Notes: generated by a model not told the origin, from the letters alone. A stretch of 64,000 bases of DNA from Phoebastria nigripes (GCA_035582835.1 JAYKAV010003376.1:1146372-1210371); one strand, 5' to 3'; counted from the stretch's first letter, positions 22,600 to 37,143 are shown. Made by a program: numbers and translations.

Positions 22600-25374
22600 A
22601 GGAAGCACATAGACTTCAAGAAGCTGAAATTCAGCTGGAGAAGGTAGGGAAGGTTTCCTTGGCAGAAAGCAGACCTGCACAGCACAGCTGCTCGAGGAAA
22701 GCAACATCTGCGCGTGAGGTCAGGTATTACAACCTGGTAGCAGAGCCTATTAAGTGGCCATCTGTAGATGGTTTGCTTATTTACAGGCATTTCAATACTA
22801 CAGTTCGTCATTACCTAATAAATGTTAACGAACTTGGCCATATTACGCTGCTGTAAAGGAGGTGGGTTTTCATTCCCTTTCCAGCCTACAAAAAGCATTA
22901 ACTCTTAGGGGCTAGGCACTGGTTGACTGGAAGTCTCCCTCTCTGGCTAAGGACTAGCCTACACCTAGAGGGGGATTTGGCTCAGGCNATCTTCTGCGTG
23001 GCACTGGCCAAATTGCACAGGATCCAACCTCCAAAGCACTTGGGCATTACTCAGCACCGCTGAGCTGGCTGCTGGCAAGCAGAACTACAAGCCCTCTGCA
23101 AAGCCTGAGGACCAGGTCCAGCCCCAGGCACAGTCAGTGCAAGCACTGGAAGAACAATCAACTCAAAATCATCCCAGGGGAATCAAGCCAAGCATCTAAA
23201 ATGAAGAGCGTGGACCTGTATGATCTGATCTCACATCATACAGAAAGACCATGGTACAGTCCGGAAATTAGCTCAGCCTTTCAGCTTGCAGCATAGTGCC
23301 ACAGCCAAAAGAAATTACAGGACAGGAAATTATTGTTGACTGGATCCATCATTATTCTTTTACCATCTGTTACCTTCAGGTTAGTGTTTTTCATAGCTCA
23401 TACTGGTTTTCAGCATTGCATCCAATTTCAGAAGCTGAAAAAAAAAAAAGTTCGGATCTTGATCAGGAGTTCACCTTCAATTCCCAGGGAAGATTTCTGT
23501 CATGAAAAATGCTACAGATTCATTAATGAGCAGTTGTAGTGGAGACCTCTGTTTAATCTCCCATCCATCAGATGGCACCTTTGGCATTGCCATGACCCAG
23601 GCTTCCCACAACACCTGGCACTTACATAGTGCTTCACCTTCTCTAAGCATTTAATTGGCATAATAGATTAATGTTTATAGATTAGCTGACTCAGAAGGAG
23701 ACCACCACATTCCAGGTTTCTGGTGTCCCCTTCTTTCAGCACATAGTCTTTAGTTGGTGGATAGGAAGCAGCTAATTAACCTCTTAGTGTCCAGGATTTT
23801 ACAGGTTGCTGTGAACCAGCCAGGTCATAGGCAGTGGGCTAGGAATACCCCCACAGATGTGCATTACGGCTAGGACAGTCAACATCTCCTAATCCTCCTT
23901 TACATCATCAATAGATATGAAATTGCATCATATCTTCCACTTGCCATGGCAAAGAGCACACACCTGGGCTGCTACTGAGGTTCAGGTGGTATGTGGTACC
24001 CTGATCATAGCCTTCAGCAGGCATCTCTAGTAGACTGAACTCTACATGACACTGATCATCAGTGGCATTCTCATGGTCATTTGGTGGGGTTTCAGAATAA
24101 ATATATACTCAACCACTGAGCCTTCTAATTATTTGTCAACATTCATGCCCACCCATCCACCCACTATGCAGCACATATGTTCACACAGATGCTGCCCCTT
24201 ACAGAATTGGAACCAATTCACAGGTTTACTTCGTATGCAAGATTGGGTATCTTCCCAGCAGAAACACCTTAGCCCAAACAAAAGTTATGATTCATTTGGT
24301 GGTGTGGGGGATTAGGAGCCACCGAGTGACATTCACAGGGGTGCTGGAAAGGAGACTCACTCACAACAGTCTCTTCTGACTGTTAAGTAAATAACCTCAA
24401 CAGTGACCATCCTCCATTTCTACAAATAATATCAAAGAAACAGTGTCTAGCTGCTTGTTTAAACTTTTATTACTCAATATTTTCTTTCTACCAGACACCG
24501 TGTTCCTCTGGGAGCACTGCTTCCCCCCTACTCCCTGAGCCTGGCTCAGGCCACCAGGCTCAAACACATCAAGAGACTCCTGTGCTTGAAGGCAGACATG
24601 CTAAGATCTTGGAGTCAGGTCCTTACTCCCTCCCATTTATTAAACAAACTCTCCCAGTAAACAATTATGGAAGTTTTCCAAAGCCCCAAACCATTGAAAT
24701 AAATGTGTTCCATGCCACTAGGCAGCCTGGCACTCAGAGCATCACCCCCATTAAAGGCAAATGTGTACATGTACCTGTGCACAGGCACCCCTAGGAAGCA
24801 GAGAAAAGCTGCTTTCAATGTCTGGGCTCCCCTCTTTTCAGCAAAGTGTACCAGTGCCCTCACTTCAGTCAATGAACACTGTTCTTAAAGGATAACCACC
24901 AGCTTAAGAGAAGGCTTAGCAAGCACAAATACTCCCTGTAACAAAACACTTTTGGATAGAAATGATATTCTTCGATGCTTTCTTTGGCTAGGATTTAATA
25001 AGTGCGAAATCAATGTTATAATCAAATGTAATACTCATTTCCTAGAATAATCCTCTGACACAGCACTTGCTATTTCAGCTGATTAGAAGCATTGCTTAAA
25101 TAATAGAAGTTCCCAATCAGTAACCCAGGAGTCCAAGGCAAGTTTTTTATCTTAACCTAAGGCAGTTACTTCCCTTCATCCTAAATGTTTACAAGTGGAG
25201 AAGCACTTGTAGGAATTCTTCTGTTGCCATCAACTTAAACATAATGTTCTCCCAGCTGTAGATAAATAGTGGATGATTAAGCTTTTGATGCCTAAACACT
25301 GATGTGTTTGGGATTAACAGCCAGACCTGTGCTCTTAAGGTCTGTTTGTTATTTTATTTTTCCTATTTCAATAG

Positions 25375-25467
25375 GCAGGAGCAGAGAGGGAATCTCAGAC
25401 TGTGAGACTCAGCAAGGGAGCACAGGAAAGACCTCAGGCAACAGTGATGGGATGCTGCCAGTCCTAG
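25375..25467 (+). other. candidate exon with strong splice signals, 93 bp
   Basis: A long pyrimidine tract (from about 25342) ending TTTCAATAG leads into the segment, and CCTAG|GTGAGT closes it. These are the best paired splice signals I found. The segment is 93 bp, phase 1 at both ends, and open in that frame for 31 codons rich in Ser, Gly and Thr. The peptide is unrecognised. It could be a coding exon, a lncRNA exon or a chance pairing; the low-complexity peptide argues against conserved coding. Confidence 0.2.
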
Positions 25468-27153
25468 GTGAGTTCTACAGGTGGGAAACATCTATCTTCA
25501 AAAAACTCACTGTCAGACAAGATAGTTTTCAATAAAGAGATGAAACTGATGGGAGGTTTTCTTTCTGCATTTCTGCCTGCTTTTGGCAAAGTAGACCTGC
25601 ATGTGCACGAAGGAGTTAGGACTTGACAGTGAGTTGTAAAGCTTTCCCTTCTTATCAAAGCAGAGCAGCTGAGACAGCCTCTTCTATAGTTGGCTTTTTA
25701 ATTGAAAGATTAGAAGTTCTCTTATGCAGTTTGCATGAGACACAGCATTTTAGAAAGGCCACCCAGAGTCCAGGTGTTTCGATACTCTGACAACCCCAGG
25801 GATGGAATTGGTGGGGGTCAGTAGCATGGGGAGAGGACAAGCCAGGGTCTCTCACCACCAGTTCAACATGTGACAATAAAGAGTTTGATCAAGCACCCCT
25901 GTTACAATTATGTGTGCTTCAGTAAGCACTCCAAGCTTGATGGTAGGGGGCTACACAAATACATTGTTAAGAGAAAGTTCTTCTAGAGACACATCCTCAT
26001 TTCCAGGTGGTTCGTGCTTTCTGGTGCCGATGCAGCAGGACCAGCTCACAAGTGTGTGGAGTGAGAGCACAGATGAAAGCAGCCGAGCCCTGGGCTGTGG
26101 CTCAGAGTGAAGGTCAGGGCTGAGTCTCTGGGGAGAAATTTTAAGGAGGCAGCCAGCTGCATCTACCAGTGAGAACTGAAGTCACTGCCTGGGGAAGGGG
26201 ATGGACTTGACTCAAGAGAGAGTGGAGAGGACAAGTTGGCAGCAGCATTAGAGGGACTTTGATCATGCAGTTCAAGCTCCTATTTAGGTTAAATGAATGA
26301 AATTTTATGGCCTATCTTTGACTCCTGTAATCTCCCAGGGAAACAGTGAACACTCCAGCACTGCTGCCCAGTGGAAAAGAGCCAGGAGACAGTTTTAGCA
26401 TCTCCCAGCTGAAGAACAGGGGCAGAGGAGCTTCATCCTGCTGCATCCCCCTCTCAGCCCAACTCCTCCTGGCATACCACGGCTGCCCCATGTCCTGGCA
26501 GGGAGGAGCTGGGAAACTCAGCTGGTGGAGGGATGCAGGGACAAGCACTCAGCCCCACACAGGTACAACATGATGTCTTTTTAGTCATTTCAATGTCACA
26601 GAAAATACCCAGCTCTTCACAGGTTGATTTGCCAGGAATAATCTTCAATCACTTTAAAAATGGAGAATCCAAAAATCCAGGCCATAAAATCCTGACATCT
26701 ACACTACATAGCAGAGAACAGAGGCAACTGCCAACACACTGGAAAACAGGAACCAACAATAAACACCTTCACAAGAGATGGTCCCTGNCAAAATACACAG
26801 ATGCACATTTCGACTTATTATTGCCCTGCCATACACAGCCCAAGATGTATTTCCAGACTCACATGGTTCATTATTAAGGAGAACAGACAAAGAAAATGAA
26901 GATAGTGTCACTAAAGGAGAACACCTTGTGTTAACACCCTCTGCTTCATGTTTTAATGCCTGGGGGATAATATGAACCCGGCCTGCTGGGGCAGCTCAGG
27001 GATCCCTGGCACTGCTGTGCCTGGAGACACAATTACTGTAAATAAGGCAAACTTTGTTTTCTTCAACCTAGCTGCAATGAAACTCCATTTAAATGGGAGG
27101 ATGGGGATTTTTCCAGCTGATAATCTAGTTCTCTTTTGTTTGAATCAGGCTTT

Positions 27154-27173
27154 AAAAAAAAAAAAAAAAAAAA
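27154..27173 (+). repeat. (A)20 homopolymer
   Basis: Twenty A bases, flanked by ATCAG on the left (five bases earlier) and ATCAG overlapping its right end. Too little sequence lies between for a recognisable retroposon. Confidence 0.9.
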
Positions 27174-29196
27174 TCAGTAAAAGAAAAGGAAATTCTCCTC
27201 CCTTTAAGCCTCGCAAAACTCAACCATCACCCATCTGTCCACCTTGCACCTCATTATTTATTATTCAAGACTCAACAAGCTAGCATGCCAGTTTAGATTT
27301 TCCCTGAAGAAAGCTGGCATCTAGACAGACAGCAACTGCTATCAAAACGTTTCTTTTTGATTTCTCTGCCCTCCCTCACTCCATCCCTTGTGGTGGGAAT
27401 AAATACAAAACCTTTAAAGTAAATAAAACAGTTTTTAATGAACCAGCAAAAGCAAGAGAAAAACAAAACAAAACACAGAAGTCTGTTTTCTTTAGTCAGA
27501 CCATCAGTGCTCCATTAAATTACCCTCCTCATGGTCCCTTTCATCCTCCCTAGTTCTCACCCCTAAGAGGAAATCTGGTCTCAGGCACACGCAGGCTTCT
27601 GGATACAAGACGCATCTGTTGTTCAAACTACAGGTCCAAAGCATAACTACAGCCATGATGCATCTTTTCCAGGCATCCCTCTAATGAGATGATTTACTTT
27701 AGTGGATGCTGGAAAAACAGCTACCATAACCCAGAAACCTCCTCTCCCAGAAACNGCTATGGCTGTTTGCTGTAGCAGCAGTGAAGCCCAAGGCGAGGCA
27801 GCCAGCAGCCCTGCCAGGGCCGGGTCCGTCCCAGCCANGCACAGACACCGCACTCCCACGGGCACAGAGAAAGCCTGAAGGTCAGTGTGAACACAGCCTC
27901 CATTCACTGGGGACTACCTGCAGGTCTCCTTAATGCTGAGAGTATCTAGCCATAAAGCAATGCCACTTTTAGGAGTAATATGCTGGCAGCCTCCAGTCAG
28001 TTTGCTTCTGCAAATAGGTACTCCAGCAAGAAATCCCCCAGTTTGCATTACGCTGCACGCGACTGTTGCCCAGAGGCATCTGTCCCAGTCAGGTCTCCAA
28101 GGTGCCCTGGGCCAGCCGTGTAGCTCCTCCTGCGCTCAGGTGTCACAGCATACAGGCTGCCCGCACAGGCAATGCTTGGCTCTCAGGTCAACTGACTCTG
28201 CCATGCATTTGTATCATATTCTAGCCCTGGATTTGAATTCTCACCGCCCAATGCACTAAAAGATAAACGCACAGCTGCAGCTTTCACCTCCTCCTCTATT
28301 TCAGGATTTGCAGAATAATTTAACAGCGAGCACCACTCCCAGCCTGAGGGTTACGAGCCCCACAAGGCAGCCCAACATGGAGCCATGCACTGGCCCACAT
28401 TAAAACATATGCCTCAAAAAAGAAAATAAAGCCCCAGATACCTTTGAAAATAAGGCCTTTCCCCCCACTCTCTCAGACAGAGAACAACCTTGTGGCAAAG
28501 ATGGAATGGGGTAAACAAAGTGCCTTCCTCTCCATGATAACACCTTCCTATTTTTTTTATCTTGCATCAAATAACATCCTCCTTTATAACACTCACAGCA
28601 AGAATATTTATCAGGAAAAACATAAGCCAGAAAAGGTGAGATTTTTTTTTTTCCTCTCTTATCTCAAAGTTTCCTGCCTGTCAGAGTTTCACACATTGGC
28701 TGATGTGTCTTTCATGTAATACATTCCCGCATAAATTATATTTATGTATCTGCAAGTGTGTGCGTTAGGGGGCTCTATTTTGTGCACGCATACAGGCACC
28801 TCTGGGGGCAAACAGCTTACACACAGGCTGTGTGAATAGCTAGATTTGATGAATATGGGGGAAAGCTCAGTTAGTTTTCTCAGACTGGTACTTCCCCAGA
28901 GCTGGGGTCACAGTGCTCAGGCAGAGAGCAGACAATTTGGGAAGGAACCGCACAACTGCGTGATGTGAATTGGGCTTTGGTACACAGGCTCATGCAAGTG
29001 ATGCGTGGTGTTTGCCACCCTCAGCTACAGCTGAGAAGCTTCAAGCGCAACATAGTCCTGACATCTCCAGGTCAGTCACATGCATCTCCAGTGCCAAAAG
29101 GGATACAGACCCATGGGAAAATCTGTAAATGCAAATACATTTACCATCCATTCACCAGAAGGACTCTGTCACTAGTGTGGGTGCCACAGCATCCAC

Positions 29197-29214
29197 AAAA
29201 AAAAAAAAAAAAAA
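29197..29214 (+). repeat. (A)18 homopolymer
   Basis: Eighteen A bases after CATCCAC. No upstream sequence identifiable as a SINE or processed pseudogene. Confidence 0.9.
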
Positions 29215-30060
29215 TCAGAGACTCTGCTAATGTTTTAGAAAAAACTGCATTGGAGTTTTGGGGGGGTTGGTTTTTGAAATACCCACTCCTCCCCCTCCCA
29301 AACATCTCATTTTTTGTATTCCAGTAACATATACTAGTAACCTAATGTCTTTCATTCCCAAAACTCATTATGATCATTAAGGTTTTAAGCCCACTCAGCA
29401 GAAACCAAGACAAGGAGTAAATGATTTCTCTCTGGTTGTGCTGCAAGGGGGAGAAGCCGTGGGCACCNGCAGGGGCATCACACCCACTGGTGCACACACA
29501 GCTGTATCAGGCCACAGTAATGGAGAGCTGCATCTTCTTCAGCCTCCCTGGCTGAAGCATCATGTTACCCATCATATCAAGTTACTGAAAGTGCTAAAAA
29601 AGATGTCATACAAACAGTGCTTAGCTTCACACAAACAACCCAAAGCACAATGTTCTGGTAGGGAAATGGTCTTTTCAAATATCTTGTCTCTAGAAACAGC
29701 AGCATAGTCTAAAATGTCAGTTATTTCATAAATATAAAATAGCAAGTTTTGCAGTTCTCCCTGTTTTTTTATGAATCTGCTTTACTCCTTTAGCTGCTTA
29801 CTCATTTACACTTACCTTTTAGTCTGATCATGTAAAAGGTTTTGGAACAAGTACAGAGGAAGAATAAAAACATAATGGTTTCTCACTGCTTGAGGGCATA
29901 ACTTCAATTAAAAAGAACATTCTTGCTTTTAGCACCCAGACTTCTCTCTCTTCAAAATCTGAACTTTGACATTTTCAAACTGAGATTTAAAACAAGAAAA
30001 TAATTCTCAGTGCCATGATGAAGGACTGCCTGCATTGCACAATGGAAAAGCGGAGGGGTG

Positions 30061-30168
30061 AGGGAGAAAGAGGTTCAAGGCTAATAGACTTATCAGGGAA
30101 TTTGAGTTAGGAAAAGGGAGAAAGAGGTTCAAGGCTAATAGACTTATCAGGGAATTTGAGTTAGGAAA
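30061..30168 (+). repeat. exact 54-bp tandem duplication (two copies)
   Basis: Units 30061-30114 and 30115-30168 are identical over all 54 bases, each starting AGGGAGAAAGAGG and ending GAGTTAGGAAA. No repeat family is recognised. Perfect identity means either a very recent duplication, perhaps polymorphic in the species, or an assembly artefact. Confidence 0.95.
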
Positions 30169-30951
30169 ATGCAGATTTGTTCACCAGCAAGACCCCAGCT
30201 CACATTCACACATCAGCACTGCGGTAGCAGTTCTGTGCAACGCTGGAGTCCCTGCACATATCTGTGTGATGCGCTGCTCTGCTTAAATGAGTATGTGCNT
30301 TAATACACATGCACTGAACAGAGTATATACACATATACATTGCTCCGATGCAAACTCCCATGCACCAACACACATTATACCCTGGCTGAGTCCATACTGC
30401 TGCATGGGAGGGAAGAGGCTTGCAGCCAAACCCACTGTCTGGCAGCGGCAGCAGACACCCACCCCTCTGCCATGTGCCATGCTGCGCAGTCTGCTTTCAC
30501 TGCCCTGCAGTCCAGCAAGTTATGCATGTGAACTCCACTACAGGCAACGTGGACATCTCCAATCCCATCCCACGTGGCCACACACTACAGTTAACAGTCA
30601 CAAAGCGATCAGCGCTACACATGTTCGTGGACAAACCTCTACATGCTCCTACTTTCAAACACAGATAACATCCCAAGGGAGTTTTACCTGCCAACATACC
30701 CTGCAGCATTAACCCTGGTTGGTGTCCATACCCCCAGGCATTTCTCCTGGCTCACTTCAGAAAGCCGCCTCTGAGTAAGAGCAGATGGAGACCCGAGATG
30801 TAAATCCCTGGGGATATACCCAGGGCCAGGCCAGGCTTTATGAAGTGCCTTGTCCTTGCTCCATCTCCAGAGGCAGTTGCTCATCCCAGACTCACACCAC
30901 CAGCTACAGACCATGCTATCTCTAATGCATAAACTTACATAAGCAGATCAG

Positions 30952-30992
30952 GCATATAGATACATAAATACATATACACACATATATACACA
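30952..30992 (+). repeat. imperfect (CATA)n / (CA)n repeat
   Basis: A mixture of CATA, TACA and CACA units in about 41 bp, a typical degenerate microsatellite. Confidence 0.7.
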
Positions 30993-33900
30993 GGAGTCTC
31001 CCAAAACTTCAGGGCAGGATTGCCCAGTGCTACTCTGGGCACCAGGTATTTCGTGCCTCCGCTCCCATAGCACTCCCCAATACAGTAAGACTTTCCAAAG
31101 TGATTCCCATTGGGAGGAGCAGCTAAGCCTAACTCCAACACAAGCAACTTCAGGCCAGAGCCACCCTTTTGAAAGCNTCCTCCTAGGTGCCCTTAGCTAT
31201 ATAAAGCAACAGAGCACCTTTGCAGAAAAAAAAAAAATCAGGACATTTGTAGCCAAGGCCACCTTCCTCCACACATGCTGGAGGATGACCCTTATTACTG
31301 CAGAAACCCTGAGAAAGAGATTACTTTAGAAATTAGATATGAGCATTACTTAGCATGAGATCTACACCGCCATTCCACAANTCACTTTTGAGAAACCACG
31401 CTCACCCGTACCTGCAGAGTCAAGCACAGTTAAAACACCNTTTCTGCGACCAGAAGACATTGCAGAAAGCCAGGGCCCATATCAAACTGCTGGGGTCAGA
31501 GCTCCTTGCTGGCAGGGGGGTTACAGAGGTGCCTGCTTACAGGGTGAGGTCCCACATTAGCAGCTGCTAGCCAACAAATAGTCAAATTTTGCTCTTAACA
31601 AACTGTCCAACTTAACAGTTAGAAAGACCATGCAGATGACATTGTATTTCAACTGCAAATATATCCCTCACACACCAGTTAACCCCTTTTTTTCTGTTTC
31701 TACCCTATTCAAGGGACACAGCCTTCAGCTACCCATTTAAGTCATTGAGTAAATTGGCAGAGCAAAATGAAAATCAGCAACACATGTGGCTAAGGAGTCA
31801 CAGGTGTGGCAAACTAACACCTTATTTCCTGCATATTTTTTGCTTAGAGCCCCCTTTACTCTTGTGATGTATAAACTATAAATTTAAAAAAAAAAAAATT
31901 AAAAAATGTGCATTTTAGAATTAGCTTCTTATAATCAGCTAAAAAGCATTCATTCTCAGATTTGGAGTGGGAAAAATAAGGAAAAGTATAGAACTACAAC
32001 CTCAGAAAGCAAAAATCAATAGACAAAAGATCAAGAGATAAATAAAAATTTTCAGGCTTGGAATCAAGAGTCGTTGAAAACAGCAATTTGGAAAAGCGTG
32101 ATATAATTAAATATTTGTAGCAATATAAAATTAACACATAGCACTCTATTTTAACTTCAACAGATTACACACCATAGTTCGTTTCTTCTTGTAACAGGAG
32201 TAATTCAATCGTTATCACCTTCAACCAATATTAGTATTAATTTTATTTTAAACATCAATATAGAGGAAACATTTACTAACAGCAAATCAAAAACCACATA
32301 TGTATGGATTTCCATGTTGAAAATCAGTTCATCAGCTAATGTGAACAAATGACTAAATTATTTCAATAGATCACATCCAGCATATACTCCTTTACAATGC
32401 ACTTGTAGCTGTGCTTAACATAACAGAGTTGGAGTGTTTTACAAGTGAAAAATACGCACACCAATGGGACAGGCTACCCACTGCACTGCCCCTGTAGAAA
32501 AGGAGATTCTCCATAACTCAGCATTAACCTGCCTGGCAGAAGCACTGAGCTTGCCATGCGGAGAGCTAATGAGTAGCTATCAGAACAACACGTGTTGCCC
32601 ATAGTAACATTTGTACAAGGAGCATCCTTGTGATAGGACATGCTGGCGAACTCAGAAGCAGCTGGAGGATAATTTATTTTTGATTTGGAGTCCTCATCCT
32701 GTATAACATCTTTAACTAGCTTCTGGATGATTGACCAGCTTCATCCATCAGATGCTTCAAAGAAAGATAAAGCCACTCTGGAATTGTTACTATAGGCAGA
32801 TTTTTTTTTCCCCTTTGCTTATTTGCAGACAGGAGAGGAAATACTTTTCTTCAGTCTTCCTTTGTAACAGCAAAAATGCATGCACACGTGGATGTTTGCA
32901 AAGGAAAGGTCAGAGAGAGAAAAAAAGCAAGACCTGGCCAGCGTAGAAACCTTCAAAAGAGCTGGACATGGACAAAAGACAGCTGCCCAGCAGCCCCACA
33001 GAACTACAGGGCCCAGCCTTTCACACAGTAGTGAAGGAAGAGAGAAGACGTGACCATTCTGTCCATCAGTGATGGGGTGGTTTGGCTGGTTTGAGAATTT
33101 CTATCAAAAACAGAATTTTGTAATCATTATCCCCAAGGAAAGTGAAAGGGAAACAACTTTCTGTTCTGCTGGGGTTTAGTTTATTTAGGGTTTTAATTCT
33201 CTCTAGCAGTTATGTCTGAATGAGAGCAGAGGCTGTGAAACTCATCCAGTAAGTCAGCACACAGAGAGGCTTTTTTCAAATAATTTAAGAGTGATTTAGA
33301 CACTTGAAAAAAGCCCCAAACCTCAACTAATTGTTTGCAACTAAGATACGGACCAATTTCAATTATTCCACTGATTGATCTTTAAGTGATAGATTTTCAA
33401 AAGAACGTAATAAAGAAAAGTGTCCGGTTCCCATTAAAATGTAATGGAATTGATACCTAATCTGTTTAGGCTCCCCTGAAAAATCCAGTTTAAATTAATC
33501 TGTGGAGAAGCTTCACACTTTCGAGACTACGAGTTAGTAGAATTGACTCTTACACTGCATAAATCTGATGAATGCTAAATAAGATGCTCCTAAAGCATCT
33601 GTCCATGTGTCTCCATTCTGGACAACACCATCCATTCTAATCCAGTCCTGGACCTGGGCAATAGAAATACCCTAATTTCTACTAACCATATGTTAGCTTT
33701 GCCATATGGAAAAAATATGCAGTAATGAGAGTGGTGACAGAGCCAGATTCCTTTCCATATGCAATCTAGAGTAAGACAGAATTAAACCCAGGTCTCTCCA
33801 GAGGAGAAAGCCAGGTACAGCCCATGTATGTCCCTGCAGGGAGAGCCCGAGTTGCCTAGCAAACACATTGTAAAAAACTCTCACATGTTTTCTCCAACAG

Positions 33901-36900
33901 GATGAATTCTCCATAATTATTTTATACTATTGTACACAAATATGAAAGCCTGGTTGTCTGCCATGAGTACTAAGACTTCAAACTGTGAGCGAAAAGCTGA
34001 ATTATTTGGTATTACTGAGAATGCCTTTCTTACAGAAATTCAGCAGTGTCTTGATGGGATTTTATCAGCATTTCAGCAAAAAGGATGTATCATTTATGCA
34101 AAAAAATAAATCACGGTTATGAATTTATGTCTTTTCAATGTTAAGATGCTGCTAATAGGCATGCTGCAGTCTGAAAGAAGTGATGCAGGCGATACAGCTG
34201 GGGAAATAGTGAATATTTGCCCATCTTTGCCCAACAGAATGTGGGTTTAAGTCACAGGCAAGAATCTAGCGATTGCAATGTACTCCCTCACCTACTCATT
34301 TCCCCGCAGACTGAAAGTTCTGCAATCAAGGGAAAAAACTAGAAATCTGGGGAAAAGACTTGGCAACTCCCCAGTTATTCAGCTCAGCTATCCATCCCCA
34401 CTGTTTCACCTCATTGATCTGTGGAAATGATTATTCCAGGTCAAGAACAAGTCCAGAGGACACCTCCTTTGAGCTGAAAACAGCTTTGTACCTGTGCAGC
34501 AATGGAAACCCACGCTGGGGGTGCAGATGCCTGCCCAGCTCTGGGTCTCAGCCCACCTGCCGGCACGAGCAGCGGTGCAGAGCACGGCAAGGAGGGGCGA
34601 AGCTGGGACATTAACCACCCGGAGAGAAGCACGGAGATGTGCAGCTGGGGCTGACTTGGGTCCCGGTGATCCCGACCTTGGATTAGCTAAGGCAGACCTC
34701 TACCACCGCACATGAGGGCAGCTCTCAGAGAAATGACTTCGCTTGAGCCAAGGACTGAATAAGAGAGGCATAAATTATCTCCGCTCCTGTGCTAGGCTAA
34801 TATCTTCCCTCTGCAAGGAAATCCACATCTCCGAATGAAACAAAGCTTCCTCCTTCCTACCATGGGTGCTTCCAAGCAGATGGTCATATGTTCCCTATTC
34901 TAAATGCTGATACAGCCCAGAAAGGTTATCTAATTACAGAAACAATACTTATTGGATGCACTAATGCTTCTGCAATTTTAATAGCAATATGATAGCTAGG
35001 ATTTATATTATTTTCCCTTTCTGATTAATTATTTACACAGAGACAAGCCTAGATTATTAAGTACGTGCGTGCCGTGCCAGGCTGCAAAGAGATTTTTAAA
35101 AAGGAAAGGCAAGAAACAGACTCTAAACTTTTTGAAAACAAGCGTCCAAGTGTTTCCATATCCTGTGACCCAGCACTTTGCTTCAAGGCTACTGGTACAT
35201 TGGCTCAGAGCACAGACTTGGATCCAGGACATTACAGGTAACGTTATAACGTCTTAGTTTGGTAATAAGCTACAGTAGGAAAAGGAAACTCTAATGTCAA
35301 CACGTCAATCAAGGAAAGCTGTGTTTAGCTATAAGCCTAAGAAAATGCCACACAGGAGTGCATGACAGCTGGGAAACATCATATAATGCAGGCTGCTCTG
35401 CTATGACTGTTCACCTACTCTCCATGCACCATGTCCCCCAGGTGCTAACTGGAATCAGGAGAAAACTTAGGAATAGCCAAGACTTCAGAGAGACATTTTT
35501 CAAACACCCAATCCCTTTCAAAGCACAGCCATGAGTTCTTCAAGTAGACTGCACTCTGGGGGAAGCACACATTTCTCCCCTTTTTATTAAAAAAAAGACC
35601 AATGACATCTGTCTAAAATTTATCATCTAAGATCAAGTAATTCTTGGAGATTTGCCCCAATATACTTTAACAGACAAGTCAGATACTTATTGCTAAATGG
35701 CAACATTGAGCCTGGCCAGCTATTCAGGTGGGATGATCTCATTTTGAATATTTCATTAAAAAAAAATTCAAATGAGCCTAAGATACTCTTAAGGCTATGG
35801 ATAAAATTCTGCCAGTTTATAGAAATCTGAAAACCATAGTCCTTGTACAACCATTCAGTCTGAAACACAAATCTCTGTTTTATATCTGTGCAAATTCCTC
35901 TGCATTTGTTTATCATTCTGCATACCAAAAATCACTTTGCTAACTTTCTCCATGTCCAGATGTTTATAGGAAGTGGTGCTGTTATCCTCCTTTGCTGCAG
36001 TGGTGAAATTAAGAGAGGAAATTGCTAAGGAGGAAAAAGACAAATCTTTATGCTTGTATCATTAAATTCATTCAGCCTGGAAAGAAATTAATCCTATCGA
36101 GTTTTAATCAGGTGGCAGCTTTGCTTTGATTTGTGACTAACAGTTTTAATAAAAGATATTTCACAGGATAGAAGAATCTCTAGTGCAAAATGCCCCAAAG
36201 CCTCCTCCTCTGACTGGGAGTTTCTGGTCATTAAAAAAAAAAAACCCAAAAGCAGAACCATCACTACCCACCTCATATGCAGCGATGAAAACATGAGTGA
36301 GAGGTCAGAGGAGAGGACAAAAAAGCAAGTCCTTAGAAAAAGGGACTGGGAAAAAAAAAATCTAATTGGAGTGACTCTAAAATCTCACCATAACCTCACA
36401 GGTTAGGAGGCGAAAAAAAGCAGGAGTCTGTGAGACTTAGCAGGGCATGCAGTTTCTTCTCACATCTGCTTTCATGGCATCACAGATGGATTAAGTAAAT
36501 CACTCCAGGCATAAATTTACCATAATAGATGGAGGAGATGCCTCCTTCCTCCCCACTAGGATCAGGCAACTGCGGCTGCACAGGCTGATCCACCAGCCTG
36601 CTGGATCATGGATCCCGCTGCGGCAGTGGAGGGAAGGATCCCTGCCTGTCCCCACGCNATACCCTCCAAACGGCTGGAGGACAAAGCGACACAAGAGCCC
36701 ACTCCTAATACCTAGCACCAGAATACAGATGAGCCACCATTTCATCGCCCAGAGAGGAACCGCATGGGATGATAGCCCATGTCTGCACAAACACACCCCC
36801 AGAAGAGGGAGAGATTTAGGAACAGAAACACGCATGCATCACACAAATAGTAAAGGTCATGGTTTAGCTGTGGAGTGATACCACAGCTGCAGAAAGAGCC

Positions 36901-37143
36901 TTGATCCACACCAAAGGCTGCAGAAACATGGACCAAGGAGGAATCTCGGCTTCTCCAAGACCCAGAGGGAAATGAGGTGCTCTGGGAAAGGAGCAAGAAA
37001 GGGGCAGGTTCGTTTATCTGGGAACTGCAAGCAACAGTCCCAGTAGCTTCATAGCCTTGGGTGGCGGTGTTGACGATACACACCAAGGTAAAAGGAAAGC
37101 AGAAATACTCCTGGATGGGTCCAAGCGTCTGTGGTGTTTGCAG

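Larger units (their letters stand above)
22600..30060. other. unique non-coding DNA with simple repeats
   Basis: No gene is recognised. Contents are a weak MIR-like stretch at about 23606-23700 (CACTTACATAGTGCTT followed by TAAGCATTTAATTGGC), a candidate exon at 25375-25467, and long A runs at 27154-27173 and 29197-29214. The open frames are short and overlapping. Confidence 0.6.

Noticed and set aside
27154..29214. Poly(A) runs as tails of processed pseudogenes
   Set aside because: No gene-derived sequence precedes either run, and the ATCAG repeat around the first encloses only five bases plus the A run.
30061..30168. CRISPR-like or satellite array
   Set aside because: Only two directly adjoining copies with no spacers. 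The host is a vertebrate.
33210..33248. 39-bp splice-flanked segment (CTCTCTAGCAG ... CCA|GTAAGT)
   Set aside because: Very short, and the donor lacks the usual AG before GT. The open frame has little weight at 13 codons.
33740..33850. MIR-like AAACCCAGGTCTC string
   Set aside because: A single short match with no supporting blocks on either side.
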